Positions 5,796-14,107 of a stretch of DNA of 17,207 bases are shown here, piece after piece. Origin of the DNA: Nocardioides sp. (GTDB lineage Bacteria; Actinomycetota; Actinomycetes; Propionibacteriales; Nocardioidaceae); NCBI GenBank assembly GCA_021166815.1, contig JAJPEO010000215.1, forward strand, positions 1 through 17,207, read 5' to 3'. Made by a program: the position numbers and the translations under genes. The notes under the pieces were generated by a model. That model was given only the letters and a program-made list of their open reading frames with translations, was not told the DNA's origin and searched no databases. How positions within the stretch are numbered: position 1 is the first letter of the stretch; each line of letters starts with the position of its first letter.

Positions 5796-7157
5796 CTAGG
5801 AACCGTGCTCCGCGTGGGCAGCGGCGATCGCCCGGTCGATGATCGCCACTCCCTCCAGCGCGTCCTCGTCGCTGATGGTCAGCGGCGGCACCACGTGGAT
5901 GCGGTTGTAGTTGGAGAACGGCAGCGCTCCCCCGGCGACGCACTCGCGCACCACGGCCGCCATCGCCGGGCTGCTGCCGCCGTAGGGCGCCAGCGGCTCC
6001 CGCGTCTCGCGGTCGCTGACGAGCTCGATCGCCCAGAACGCCCCGGTGCCGCGCACCTCGCCGACCCACGGGTGGCGCGCGGCCAGGTCCCGCAGCGCCG
6101 GCCCCAGGACCTGCTCACCGAGCCGCGCCGCACGGGCGACGACGTCGTCGTCCTCCATGGAACGGATCGTCGCGACCGCCGCCGCACACGCCAGCGGGTG
6201 GCCGGAGTAGGTCAGGCCGCCGGGGTAGGGCCGGTGGGCGAAGGTGGCGTACACCGCGTCGGAGATCGCGACGCCGCCCAGCGGCACGTAGCCGGAGTTG
6301 ACGCCCTTGGCGAAGGTCATCAGGTCGGGCACCACGTCGGCGTGCTCGATGGCGAACCAGCGCCCGGAGCGTCCGAAGCCCGACATCACCTCGTCGGCGA
6401 CGAGCAGGATGCCGTGGCGGTCGCACAGCTCACGGACCCCGGCGAGGTAGCCGGGCGGGGGCACCATGATGCCCGCCGTCCCCGGGATCGACTCCAGCAC
6501 GATCGCGGCGATCGTGGCTGGGCCCTCGTACACGATGACGCTCTCGAGATGCTCCAGCGCACGCTGGGCCTCCTGGCGCTCGTCGGTGGCGTGGAAGGCG
6601 CTGCGGTAGAGGAAGGGCCCATGGAAGTGGACCGTCCCCGTGGAGGCGTGGTCGCTGGGCCAGCGGCGTGGGTCGCCGGTGAGGTTGACGGCCAGCTGGG
6701 TGCCCCCGTGGTAGGAGCGGTAGCGCGAGAGCACCTTGTGGCGCCCGGTGTGCAGGCGCGCCATGCGTACGGCGTGCTCGACCGCGTCGGCGCCGCCGTT
6801 GGTGAAGAAGACGTGGTCGAGGTCGCCGGGAGTGTGCGAGGCGATCAGCCGGGCCGCCTCCGAGCGGGTGCCGTTGGCGTAGGCGGGGGCGACCGTGCAC
6901 AGCCGCGCCGCCTGCTCCTGCACGGCGGCCACGATGCGGGGGTGCTGGTGGCCCATGTTGGTGAAGACCAGCTGGGAGGTGAGGTCCAGCAGGCGCCGTC
7001 CGTCGCCGTCCCACACGTGGGACCCCTCGGCCCGGGTGATCACCATGGGGTCGAGCTCGGCCTGGGCCGACCAGGAGTGGAAGACGTGGGCGCGGTCCAA
7101 CGCACGGGCCCGGGTCGCGTCGAGGGTGGGGGCGAGGTCGTCCCAGGTCTCAGTCAT
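5796..7157 (-). CDS. Class-III PLP-dependent omega-aminotransferase
   Basis: The product is 453 residues, a full-length class-III aminotransferase. Visible landmarks are FFTNGGADAVE (117-127) binding the PLP phosphate, SYHGGT (148-153), the cofactor Asp255 in LLVADEVMSGFGRSG, and the Schiff-base Lys284 in TFAKGVNSGYVPLGG. GLTYSGHPLACAAA follows at about 314-327. The NSGYVPLGG wording resembles the taurine/beta-alanine/putrescine group of omega-transaminases, which move an amino group from a terminal amine to pyruvate or 2-oxoglutarate. Its ATG lies 8 bp inside the end of the (methyl)malonate-semialdehyde dehydrogenase gene. Pairing with that enzyme favours beta-alanine (giving malonate semialdehyde) or 3-aminoisobutyrate as substrate. 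Taurine transaminase is the main alternative, but no sulfoacetaldehyde acetyltransferase (xsc) gene is in view. Confidence 0.88.
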   Translation of the reverse strand: MTETWDDLAPTLDATRARALDRAHVFHSWSAQAELDPMVITRAEGSHVWDGDGRRLLDLTSQLVFTNMGHQHPRIVAAVQEQAARLCTVAPAYANGTRSEAARLIASHTPGDLDHVFFTNGGADAVEHAVRMARLHTGRHKVLSRYRSYHGGTQLAVNLTGDPRRWPSDHASTGTVHFHGPFLYRSAFHATDERQEAQRALEHLESVIVYEGPATIAAIVLESIPGTAGIMVPPPGYLAGVRELCDRHGILLVADEVMSGFGRSGRWFAIEHADVVPDLMTFAKGVNSGYVPLGGVAISDAVYATFAHRPYPGGLTYSGHPLACAAAVATIRSMEDDDVVARAARLGEQVLGPALRDLAARHPWVGEVRGTGAFWAIELVSDRETREPLAPYGGSSPAMAAVVRECVAGGALPFSNYNRIHVVPPLTISDEDALEGVAIIDRAIAAAHAEHGS

Positions 7158-8676
7158 TGCGCGGGAACCCCAGCTCGAGGCCGCCCTCGGGGCGGTTGGC
7201 CGGGTCGATCCACCGGGTGGTGACGACCTTGCCGCGGGTGAAGAAGTGGACGCCCTCGGCGCCGTGGGCGTGGGTGTCGCCGAAGAGGGAACGCTTCCAC
7301 CCGCCGAAGGAGTAGTAGGCCACGGGAACCGGCACCGGGACGTTGACGCCGATCATGCCGACCTGCACGTCCTCCTCGAAACGCCGTGCCGCACCTCCGT
7401 CGTTGGTGAAGATCGCGGTGCCGTTGCCGTACGGGTTGGCGTTGACCAGGGCCACGGCCTCGTCGTAGGAGCCCACCCGGACGACCGACAGGACGGGGCC
7501 GAAGATCTCCTCGCGGTAGACGTCCATGTCCGGGGTGACGTGGTCGAACAGCGTGGGGCCGAGCCAGAAGCCGTCCGCGGCGCCGCGCGCCTTCACGCCG
7601 CGGCCGTCGACCACGACCTTCGCCCCGGCCTCCTCCCCGGAGTCGATGAAGCCGGCGACGCGGTCGCGGTGCTCGCGGGTCACCAGCGGGCCCATGTCGG
7701 CGTCGCTGCCGTGCTCGGCCGCGGAGTCGGCGCCGCCGTCGCCGATGACCAGGGTGCGCGTGCGCTCGGCCACCCGCGCGACCAGGTCGTCTGCCACGGG
7801 CTCCACCGCGACCAGCACGCTGATCGCCATGCACCGCTCGCCCGCACTGCCGTAGCCGGCGCTCACGGCCGCGTCGGCGGCGAGGTCGAGGTCGGCGTCG
7901 GGGAGCACGACCATGTGGTTCTTGGCCCCGCCCAGCGCCTGCACGCGCTTGCCGTGCCGGCTGGCCTCCTCGTAGACGTACTGCGCGATCGGGGTCGACC
8001 CGACGAAGCTGATCGCCTGCACCGTGGGGTTCGAGAGCAGCTCGTCGACGGCCACCTTGTCGCCCTGCAGGACGTTGAAGACGCCGTCGGGCAGCCCCGC
8101 CTCCTGCCACAGGCGGGCCAGCCAGATCGCCGCGCTCGGGTCCTTCTCGCTCGGCTTGAGGATGAACGCGTTGCCGCAGGCGATGGCGTTGGCGCACATC
8201 CAGAGCGGCACCATGGCCGGGAAGTTGAAGGGCGAGATGATGCCGACGACGCCCAGCGGCGCCCGCTTGCTGTGCACGTCGATGCCGGTCGAGACCGACT
8301 CGCTGTGGCCGCCGCGCAGGTGGTGGGCGATGCCGCAGGCGAACTCGACGACCTCGAGGCCGCGCGAGACCTCCCCGACCGCGTCGGAGTGCACCTTGCC
8401 GTGCTCGCGGGTGATGATCGCGGCGAGGTCGTCCTTGCGGGCGTTGAGCAGCTCGCGGAACGCGAACACCACCTGCGTACGCCGCGCCAGCGAGGTCGCA
8501 GCCCACTCGGGCGCCGCGGCCGCGGCCGCGTCGATGACGCGACGGGCGTCGTCCTGGCTGGCCATCGCAACCTGCCCGACGACCGAGCCGGTGGCCGGGT
8601 TGGTCACCTCGCCCCACCGGTCGGAGCCGCCTGCCCACTCTCCACCGTCGACCCAATGACTGATTCGTGACGTCAT
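7150..8676 (-). CDS. mmsA: CoA-acylating methylmalonate-semialdehyde dehydrogenase
   Basis: The product is 508 residues, the normal length for this ALDH subfamily. It converts methylmalonate or malonate semialdehyde, CoA and NAD to propionyl- or acetyl-CoA, CO2 and NADH. The nucleophile is Cys282 in GYGSAGERCMA, and the substrate-loop Asn151 lies in ISPFNFPAMVP. The usual general-base glutamate motif is replaced by QALGGAKNHMVVLPDAD (246-261), a hallmark of the CoA-dependent MMSDH group. The ATG at 8674-8676 is chosen because AGGA lies about 8 bases upstream; an ATG 27 bases earlier would add a nonconserved leader. It is the first gene of the operon continuing into the aminotransferase and the FAD oxidoreductase, and is divergent from the aminobutyraldehyde dehydrogenase gene. 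It would feed carbon from beta-alanine, valine or 3-aminoisobutyrate into central metabolism. Confidence 0.92.
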   Translation of the reverse strand: MTSRISHWVDGGEWAGGSDRWGEVTNPATGSVVGQVAMASQDDARRVIDAAAAAAPEWAATSLARRTQVVFAFRELLNARKDDLAAIITREHGKVHSDAVGEVSRGLEVVEFACGIAHHLRGGHSESVSTGIDVHSKRAPLGVVGIISPFNFPAMVPLWMCANAIACGNAFILKPSEKDPSAAIWLARLWQEAGLPDGVFNVLQGDKVAVDELLSNPTVQAISFVGSTPIAQYVYEEASRHGKRVQALGGAKNHMVVLPDADLDLAADAAVSAGYGSAGERCMAISVLVAVEPVADDLVARVAERTRTLVIGDGGADSAAEHGSDADMGPLVTREHRDRVAGFIDSGEEAGAKVVVDGRGVKARGAADGFWLGPTLFDHVTPDMDVYREEIFGPVLSVVRVGSYDEAVALVNANPYGNGTAIFTNDGGAARRFEEDVQVGMIGVNVPVPVPVAYYSFGGWKRSLFGDTHAHGAEGVHFFTRGKVVTTRWIDPANRPEGGLELGFPRND

Positions 8677-8723
8677 GTCGGCATCCTGCCCCGGAATCCT
8701 CACTCCGTCGAGGGATCGGATGG

Positions 8724-8736
8724 CAGAATCCCAACA
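8724..8736 (+). promoter_or_regulatory. Candidate leaderless promoter for the aldehyde dehydrogenase gene
   Basis: CAGAAT at 8724-8729 fits the actinobacterial -10 pattern at the conserved A2 and T6. Exactly 6 bases separate it from the ATG at 8736, so transcription would begin on the A of the start codon. No Shine-Dalgarno sequence lies at proper distance, and no convincing -35 is seen. The whole divergent gap to mmsA is only 59 bp. Confidence 0.35.
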
Positions 8737-10154
8737 TGGTGCACAACTACATCGACGGCGCGGTGGCGCCCTCGAGGAGCAGTGAGTCCATCGAGCTGGT
8801 CGACCCCGCCACGGGCGAGCCGGACGGCCGCAACCCCGTCTCGTTGCCCGAGGAGGTCGACGCCGCGTACGAGGCCGCCGGTCGCGCGTTCGAGTCGTGG
8901 AAGCGGCTCTCGCCGAAGGCGCGGCAGAAGTACCTCCTCGACCTGGCCGACGCGGTGGCCGCCCACCGTGACGAGCTCTCGGCGCTCCAGGCCCGCGACA
9001 CCGGGCAGCCGGTGCGCTACATCGCGAGCGAGGAGGTCGACCAGGGCGTGGACCAGCTGCGCTTCTTCGCCGGTGTCTGCCGCCTGCTCGAGGGCAAGTC
9101 CGCCGCGGAGTACCTCGAGGGCCACACCTCCCACATCCGCCGCGAGCCGGTCGGCGTCATCGGCCAGGTCTGCCCGTGGAACTACCCCCTCGCCATGGCG
9201 ATCTGGAAGATCGCGCCCGCCCTGGCCGCAGGCAACACCGTGGTCCTCAAGCCGAGCGACACCACCCCACGCTCGACGGTGCGCCTGGCCGAGATCGCCG
9301 GGGAGGTCCTGCCGCCCGGGGTCTTCAACGTGGTCAACGGCGACGCCTCGACGGGCCGCTACCTCGTCGAGCACCCGCGCGCGGACATGGTGGCCATCAC
9401 CGGCTCGGTGCGAGCCGGCAAGGAGGTCGCCGCCTCCGCGGCCTGGTCGCTCAAGCGGGTCCACCTGGAGCTGGGCGGCAAGGCCCCGGCCGTGGTGTTC
9501 GCCGACGCCGACCTCCCGGCTGCCGCCGAGGCCATCGCGGCGGCGGCGTACTTCAACGCCGGCCAGGACTGCACCGCCGCGACCCGCGTGATCGCGCACG
9601 AGAGCGTCCACGACGAGCTGGTGGGGCTGCTGGTCGCCGCCGCCGAGGCCACCACCCCGGGCGCGAGCGACGACGAGGGTGCGGACTACGGCCCGCTCAA
9701 CAACGCGCGGCACTTCGCCAAGGTGGCGTCCTACCTCGAGGACCTGCCCGCGCACGCCACGGTCGCCACCGGTGGGACCCGCGCAGGAGACCGGGGCTTC
9801 TACTGGTCCCCCACCGTCGTCACGGGCGTGCGGCAGGACGACCGCATCGTCCAGGAGGAGGTCTTCGGACCGGTCCTGACGGTGCAGTCGTTCGGTGACG
9901 AGGCAGACGCGATCGCCATGGCCAACGGCGTGGAGTACGGCCTGTCCGCCAGCGTGTGGACCCGTGACCACGGCACCGCCGAACGACTCACCCGCGAGCT
10001 CGACTTCGGCTGCGTGTGGGTCAACACCCACATCCCCTTCGTCTCCGACATGCCCCACGGAGGGTTCGGGTCATCGGGCTACGGCAAGGACCTCTCGGGC
10101 TACGGCTTCGACGACTACACCCGCATCAAGCACGTGATGAGCGCGCACTACTGA
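8736..10154 (+). CDS. Gamma-aminobutyraldehyde dehydrogenase-like NAD-dependent aldehyde dehydrogenase
   Basis: The product is 472 residues, nearly the length of E. coli PatD/YdcW (474), which it resembles from MVHNYIDGAV through the C-terminus. It oxidises 4-aminobutanal to GABA, and could also take 3-aminopropanal to beta-alanine. Catalytic residues are in place: Asn149 in QVCPWNYPLAM, general base Glu245 in HLELGGKAP and nucleophile Cys279 in FNAGQDCTAATR. The ATG at 8736 matches the family N-terminus; the open frame runs further upstream into the divergent mmsA start, which is not credible coding. The gene is divergent from mmsA-aminotransferase-FAD oxidoreductase and would use the aldehyde made by the oxidoreductase. 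Its last 7 bp overlap tail-to-tail with the GMC oxidoreductase gene. Confidence 0.9.
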   Translation: MVHNYIDGAVAPSRSSESIELVDPATGEPDGRNPVSLPEEVDAAYEAAGRAFESWKRLSPKARQKYLLDLADAVAAHRDELSALQARDTGQPVRYIASEEVDQGVDQLRFFAGVCRLLEGKSAAEYLEGHTSHIRREPVGVIGQVCPWNYPLAMAIWKIAPALAAGNTVVLKPSDTTPRSTVRLAEIAGEVLPPGVFNVVNGDASTGRYLVEHPRADMVAITGSVRAGKEVAASAAWSLKRVHLELGGKAPAVVFADADLPAAAEAIAAAAYFNAGQDCTAATRVIAHESVHDELVGLLVAAAEATTPGASDDEGADYGPLNNARHFAKVASYLEDLPAHATVATGGTRAGDRGFYWSPTVVTGVRQDDRIVQEEVFGPVLTVQSFGDEADAIAMANGVEYGLSASVWTRDHGTAERLTRELDFGCVWVNTHIPFVSDMPHGGFGSSGYGKDLSGYGFDDYTRIKHVMSAHY

Positions 10155-12229
10155 CCGGGCGTCGGGGTCAGCAGGAAGGGCGTGCCGCCGAGGCGCCGCA
10201 GGCCGGGCAGGTCGACGAAGGTCATGCCCACGAAGCCGGTCCCGTCCGGGGCCCGGCGCACCTCGTCGCGCACCCACCTCCACGGCCGCGGCGCGTCGGA
10301 CGCGTACGAGACCACGAGGGCGGGGCGTCCGTCGGCCAGGGACGTGCCCGTCGCCAGCGTCATCGGCAGGACCTCGGCAAGGCCGCCTGCCTGCCGGACG
10401 AGGTTGACGCCCTCGATACCGGCTCCCGCACGGCGGAAGCGCTTGCCGTGCCAGCGGGGCAGTCCGACCAGGCCGAGGCCAGGCGGGGCGATGCGGGTGA
10501 GCGGAGCCACGAAGGACGCGGCGAGGTCACCGGCCCGCTCGGCGAGCAGGTCGTCGGCGTCGGGCGCCGCGAGGTCGCTCCACGCACGCTTGAGGGACGC
10601 GACGGTGTGGGACCTGGCGGTGTGGGACATGGCGGCTCCCTGGGGTGCTGGCGCATCGGCGGGCGGGGGCGGGAAGGTGCTGGCGAAGCGTTCGGCGAGC
10701 GCGGTGATGGTCAGCGACGGGTTGACCCCGAGGTTGGCCGGGATGACGCTCGCGTCGGCGACGTAGAGGCCGGGGTGGCCGTGGACCTCGTGCCGGGCAT
10801 CCACCACTCCCCTGGTCTCGTCGGTGCCCATGACCGCTCCCCCGAGGATGTGCGCGGTGACGGACAGGCCGCCGACCGACTCGCCCAGCAGGTTGAGCGG
10901 GCGCCCGCCCGAGGCGGCGGCGAAGGCCCGCGTCACCCGGTTGGCGACGGGGAGGTTGCTGGGCGGGCGTACGCCCCCCACCAGGCGCGAGCGCAGCACC
11001 CGGCGCCACGGCTGCCACGGTGAGCGGCGCAGGTCGAGGGCGAGCTCGCTGTCGTGGCGCTGCATGGTCGTGAGCACGGTCAGCCGCTCGAGGAAGTCGC
11101 GGGCGCCCACCAGGCGGGCCTGGGCCAGCGGGTGCGCCGCGAGCGCGCCGACCACGCGGCGGGCCCGTCGCGCAGGCACGTCGTCGTCGACCATCGGGCC
11201 GAGCTGGGCCCGCATGTGCCAGCCGCCCATGTAGCGGTTCTGGGTCACGTGGGTGGTGGGGTCGGGGTGGAAGTGGCTGGAGATCGTCGGGCCGTGCGAC
11301 AGGTCGTCGCCGGGCGGTTGCAGGACCGCGGTCAACGCCTCGGAGTTGGTCCGCACGTGGCGACCCAGCAACGGCGAGACGTGCGGCAGCGTGGCGAGCT
11401 CCCCGCGGCAGCGGTGCAGCAGCTCGACTGTGCCGAGCACGCCCCCGGCGAGGACCACCCGGCGCGCTGCGAGGGTCGAGCGCCGTCCCCGGCGCCACGG
11501 GTGGCGGGTCTCGACGAGGTAGCCGCCCTCGACGGGGCGCAGCGCCACGACCTCGTGCTCGGCACGGATCTCGGCGCCCTCCTGCTCGGCGAGGTGGAGG
11601 TAGTTGTGCCGGAGCTCGTTCTTGGCGCCGTAGGGACACCCGAGCAGGCACTCCCCGCACAGCCGGCAGCCGGTGCGCTCGGGTCCGCGCCCGCCGAAGA
11701 ACGGGTCGGGCTCCGTCACGCCGGGACGGCCGAAGTGGATGGCGGTGGGCACCGGTCCGAAGGTGTCGCCCGCGCCGATCGCGCGGGCCGCCGCCTGCAG
11801 GTGGTCGTCCATCCGGTCGTGGTGGGGGCTGGTGACGCGGCCCAGCATCGACGCGGCCCGCGCGAGGTGGGGGGCCAGAGCCGCCCGGTCGATGCCCAGA
11901 TCGGCCAGGGCCGGGGCGGCGTAGAAGTCGTCACCGGGCTCCAGCAGCACGCCGGCCCACACGATCGACCCGCCGCCGACACCCGTGCCGCCGATGATCG
12001 CGACGTGCTTGAAGATGCGCTGCCAGAAGAAGCCGCGCAGGCCCGCGCCCGGCTGCCACAGGTAGGCGCGCGGGTCCCGGCGCGCGCGCAGCAGGTCGGC
12101 GTCGCTGAGGCGCCGGCCCTTCTCCAGCACGACCACCCGGTGTCCGGCCTCGGCCAGCCGCAGGGCCGCCACGGCGCCGCCGAACCCACTGCCCACCACG
12201 ACGACGTCGGCATCCCATCCCTGAGCCAC
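10148..12229 (-). CDS. Cholesterol oxidase-like GMC oxidoreductase with fused C-terminal domain
   Basis: The product is about 693 residues (696 if it starts at the TTG at 12238; residue numbers below use that longer form). The FAD motif is VVVVGSGFGGAVAALRLAEAG (12-32), then IIGGTGVGGGSIVWAG. A four-cysteine motif C-x2-C-x2-C-x3-C-P is at 191-202, followed by KNELRHNYLHLAE as in ChoD-type sterol oxidases. Active-site His463 (TAHILGGAVMG) and Asn506 (VNPSLTITALAERF) are present. Expected activity is FAD-dependent oxidation of a sterol or other alcohol. A Pro/Ala linker (523-536) leads to an extra domain (537-696) that I do not recognise. The GTG at 12229 is preferred because a weak AGG lies 9 bases upstream. 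The gene follows modC by 28 bp, so it may be co-transcribed with the mod operon, although it has no evident molybdenum link. Confidence 0.88.
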   Translation of the reverse strand: MAQGWDADVVVVGSGFGGAVAALRLAEAGHRVVVLEKGRRLSDADLLRARRDPRAYLWQPGAGLRGFFWQRIFKHVAIIGGTGVGGGSIVWAGVLLEPGDDFYAAPALADLGIDRAALAPHLARAASMLGRVTSPHHDRMDDHLQAAARAIGAGDTFGPVPTAIHFGRPGVTEPDPFFGGRGPERTGCRLCGECLLGCPYGAKNELRHNYLHLAEQEGAEIRAEHEVVALRPVEGGYLVETRHPWRRGRRSTLAARRVVLAGGVLGTVELLHRCRGELATLPHVSPLLGRHVRTNSEALTAVLQPPGDDLSHGPTISSHFHPDPTTHVTQNRYMGGWHMRAQLGPMVDDDVPARRARRVVGALAAHPLAQARLVGARDFLERLTVLTTMQRHDSELALDLRRSPWQPWRRVLRSRLVGGVRPPSNLPVANRVTRAFAAASGGRPLNLLGESVGGLSVTAHILGGAVMGTDETRGVVDARHEVHGHPGLYVADASVIPANLGVNPSLTITALAERFASTFPPPPADAPAPQGAAMSHTARSHTVASLKRAWSDLAAPDADDLLAERAGDLAASFVAPLTRIAPPGLGLVGLPRWHGKRFRRAGAGIEGVNLVRQAGGLAEVLPMTLATGTSLADGRPALVVSYASDAPRPWRWVRDEVRRAPDGTGFVGMTFVDLPGLRRLGGTPFLLTPTPGQ

Positions 12230-12257
12230 GGGGCTCAACCTAGACGCTGGCGGGTCC

Positions 12258-13319
12258 TCACGGGGCGGCTGGACAGATCTCGACCTCCGCGGCCTTGACC
12301 ACCAGTCGCACGCGAGTCCCCGGCGCCAGCCCGAGGTCGGCCACCGCCGCCGGCGTGACGTCGGCGTTGAGCCCGTCGGCGCGCACGCGCACGAGGTCGC
12401 CGTACGGCTCCAGCGTCTGGACCGTGGCGTCGAAGACGTTGCGGGGCGAGCCGGGCACGGCGTCGAGGTAGACCGCGACAGCAGAGGGCCGGAAGATCGC
12501 GACCACCGGTGAGCCGTCCGTGACGCGCTCGCCGGCGGTCCGCCCGTGGACCACCGTCCCCGCGGTGGTCCGCAGCGCGTCGCCGTCGGCGACGCCGGCC
12601 ACCAGGTTGAGCCCCGCGATGCGGGCTCCGAACGGGCTGCGGGGCCGGGTCAGGACCTCCCGGGTGGGACCGTGCTCCACGATGCGGCCACCGTCGATGA
12701 CCGCGACGGCATCGGCCAGCAGCACGGCGTCGAGGATGTCGTGGGTCGCGATCACGGCCGTACGGCCTGCCAGCACGGTTCGCAGCGTCTGGCGCAGGGC
12801 CGGCGTGACGTCGACGTCGAGCGCGGCCAGTGGTTCGTCGAGCAGGACCAGGTCGGGGTCCGCGGCCAGGGCCCGCGCGATGGCCACCCGCTGGGCCTGG
12901 CCGCCCGAGAGCTGACCCGGGCGCCGGTGGCCGAGGTCGGCGAGGTCGACGCGTCGCAGCCACTCCCCCGCCACCCGGCGCGCGGCTGCCCGCGAGGTGC
13001 CGCGGCTGCGTGGGCCGAAGGCGACGTTGTCGAGGGCACTGAGGTGGGGGAACAGCCGCGGCTGCTGGGCGAGCAGCCCCACCTGGCGCTCGTGCGGAGG
13101 CAGCCAGGTGCGGGTCGACCCGCCCTCGACCCGCGCGAGCACCCGCCCGTCGAGGCTGATGCTCGCGTCGCTGGGGCGCAGCAGCCCGGCAGCCGCAGCC
13201 AGCAGGGTGGACTTGCCGGAGCCGTTGGGGCCCAGCAGCGCGAGGGTCTGGCCGGCCGGCACCTCGAGGTCGACGTCGAAGCGGCGCTCGGGGATCCGTG
13301 CCACGAACCGCAGGCTCAC
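12258..13319 (-). CDS. modC: Molybdate ABC transporter ATP-binding protein with TOBE/Mop domain
   Basis: The product is 353 residues, typical for ModC. The nucleotide-binding domain has Walker A GPNGSGKS (30-37), a Q-loop glutamine at 85-86 in [13 protein letters not shown], signature LSGGQ (137-141), Walker B LVLLDEP (157-163) and the switch histidine in ATHD (193). From about residue 290 a TOBE/Mop-type domain ([23 protein letters not shown] and onward to VVKAAEVEI) is expected to bind oxyanion or regulate transport. It energises import of molybdate through ModB. The start is GTG at 13317-13319, overlapping the modB stop as GTGA. It is the last transporter gene of the operon. Confidence 0.93.
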   Translation of the reverse strand: MSLRFVARIPERRFDVDLEVPAGQTLALLGPNGSGKSTLLAAAAGLLRPSDASISLDGRVLARVEGGSTRTWLPPHERQVGLLAQQPRLFPHLSALDNVAFGPRSRGTSRAAARRVAGEWLRRVDLADLGHRRPGQLSGGQAQRVAIARALAADPDLVLLDEPLAALDVDVTPALRQTLRTVLAGRTAVIATHDILDAVLLADAVAVIDGGRIVEHGPTREVLTRPRSPFGARIAGLNLVAGVADGDALRTTAGTVVHGRTAGERVTDGSPVVAIFRPSAVAVYLDAVPGSPRNVFDATVQTLEPYGDLVRVRADGLNADVTPAAVADLGLAPGTRVRLVVKAAEVEICPAAP

Positions 13320-14107
13320 AGCATGCTCCTTCCACGCCGCGAGAACCCGATGACCAGCACGGCCACCAGCACGAGCACCAGGGACAGCGCCACCGCCGCG
13401 TCCGGGTCGCTCTCGCGCTGGAGGTAGATCTCCAGCGGCAGGGTGCGCGTGACGCCCTGCAGGCTGCCGGCGAACGTGATCGTCGCGCCGAACTCCCCCA
13501 GTGCGCGGGCGAACGCCAGCACCGTGCCGGAGCCCAGGGCGGGCAGGATCAGCGGGAGGGTCACGTGGAAGAGCACCCGGCTCGGCCGGGCGCCCAGCGT
13601 CGCCGCGACCACCTCGTAGCGCTCCCCCGCCGTGCGCAGCGCACCCTCGAGACTGATCACGAGGAAGGGCAGCGCCACGAAGGTCTGCGCGAGCACCACG
13701 GCCGCCGTCGAGAACGCGATCTGCAGGCCCAGCACCTCCAGGGACTCCCCCAGCAGGCCGCGTCGGCCGAACGTGTAGAGCAGGGCGATGCCGCCGACGA
13801 CCGGTGGCAGCACCAGGGGCAGGAAGACCAGCGAGCGCAGCAGCCCCTGCCCGGGGAAGCGGGTGCGGGCGAGCACCAGGGCCATGGGGACGCCCATCAC
13901 GACGCAGGACAGCGTGCTCAGCACCGACGTACGCATGCTGAGGGCGAACGCGGCGCGGGACGACTCGCTCGTGACCAAGCCCCAGAAGTCGCCCCAGCTG
14001 ACCCGGCTCAGCATCGCCACGAGCGGGAGCAGCACGAAGACCGCCCCGAGCGCCGCGGGGACGAACGCCCAGGCGGGGAGCGTGGCGGTGTGCTGCCTCG
14101 TGCTCAT
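13316..14107 (-). CDS. modB: Molybdate ABC transporter permease
   Basis: The product is 263 residues with about six predicted membrane segments: roughly 12-33, 60-80, 92-112, 131-152, 189-210 and 241-256. The cytoplasmic coupling (EAA) loop is [20 protein letters not shown] near 161-180, followed by the ModB-type segment [15 protein letters not shown] (201-215). The protein forms the dimeric membrane channel for molybdate (or tungstate), docking ModA outside and ModC inside. The ATG at 14105-14107 overlaps the modA stop as ATGA, and the gene's own stop overlaps the modC start, so the three subunits are translationally coupled. Confidence 0.93.
   Translation of the reverse strand: MSTRQHTATLPAWAFVPAALGAVFVLLPLVAMLSRVSWGDFWGLVTSESSRAAFALSMRTSVLSTLSCVVMGVPMALVLARTRFPGQGLLRSLVFLPLVLPPVVGGIALLYTFGRRGLLGESLEVLGLQIAFSTAAVVLAQTFVALPFLVISLEGALRTAGERYEVVAATLGARPSRVLFHVTLPLILPALGSGTVLAFARALGEFGATITFAGSLQGVTRTLPLEIYLQRESDPDAAVALSLVLVLVAVLVIGFSRRGRSML

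Noticed and set aside
8505..8532. GCGGCCGC-rich repeat in the mmsA gene
   Set aside because: It encodes an alanine run in the expected linker helix of the dehydrogenase and is simple codon bias in GC-rich DNA, not a regulatory or mobile repeat.
6895..8670. Plus-strand open frame of about 591 codons across mmsA and the aminotransferase start
   Set aside because: It is antisense to well-conserved enzymes with intact active sites. The translation is low-complexity and resembles no protein family.
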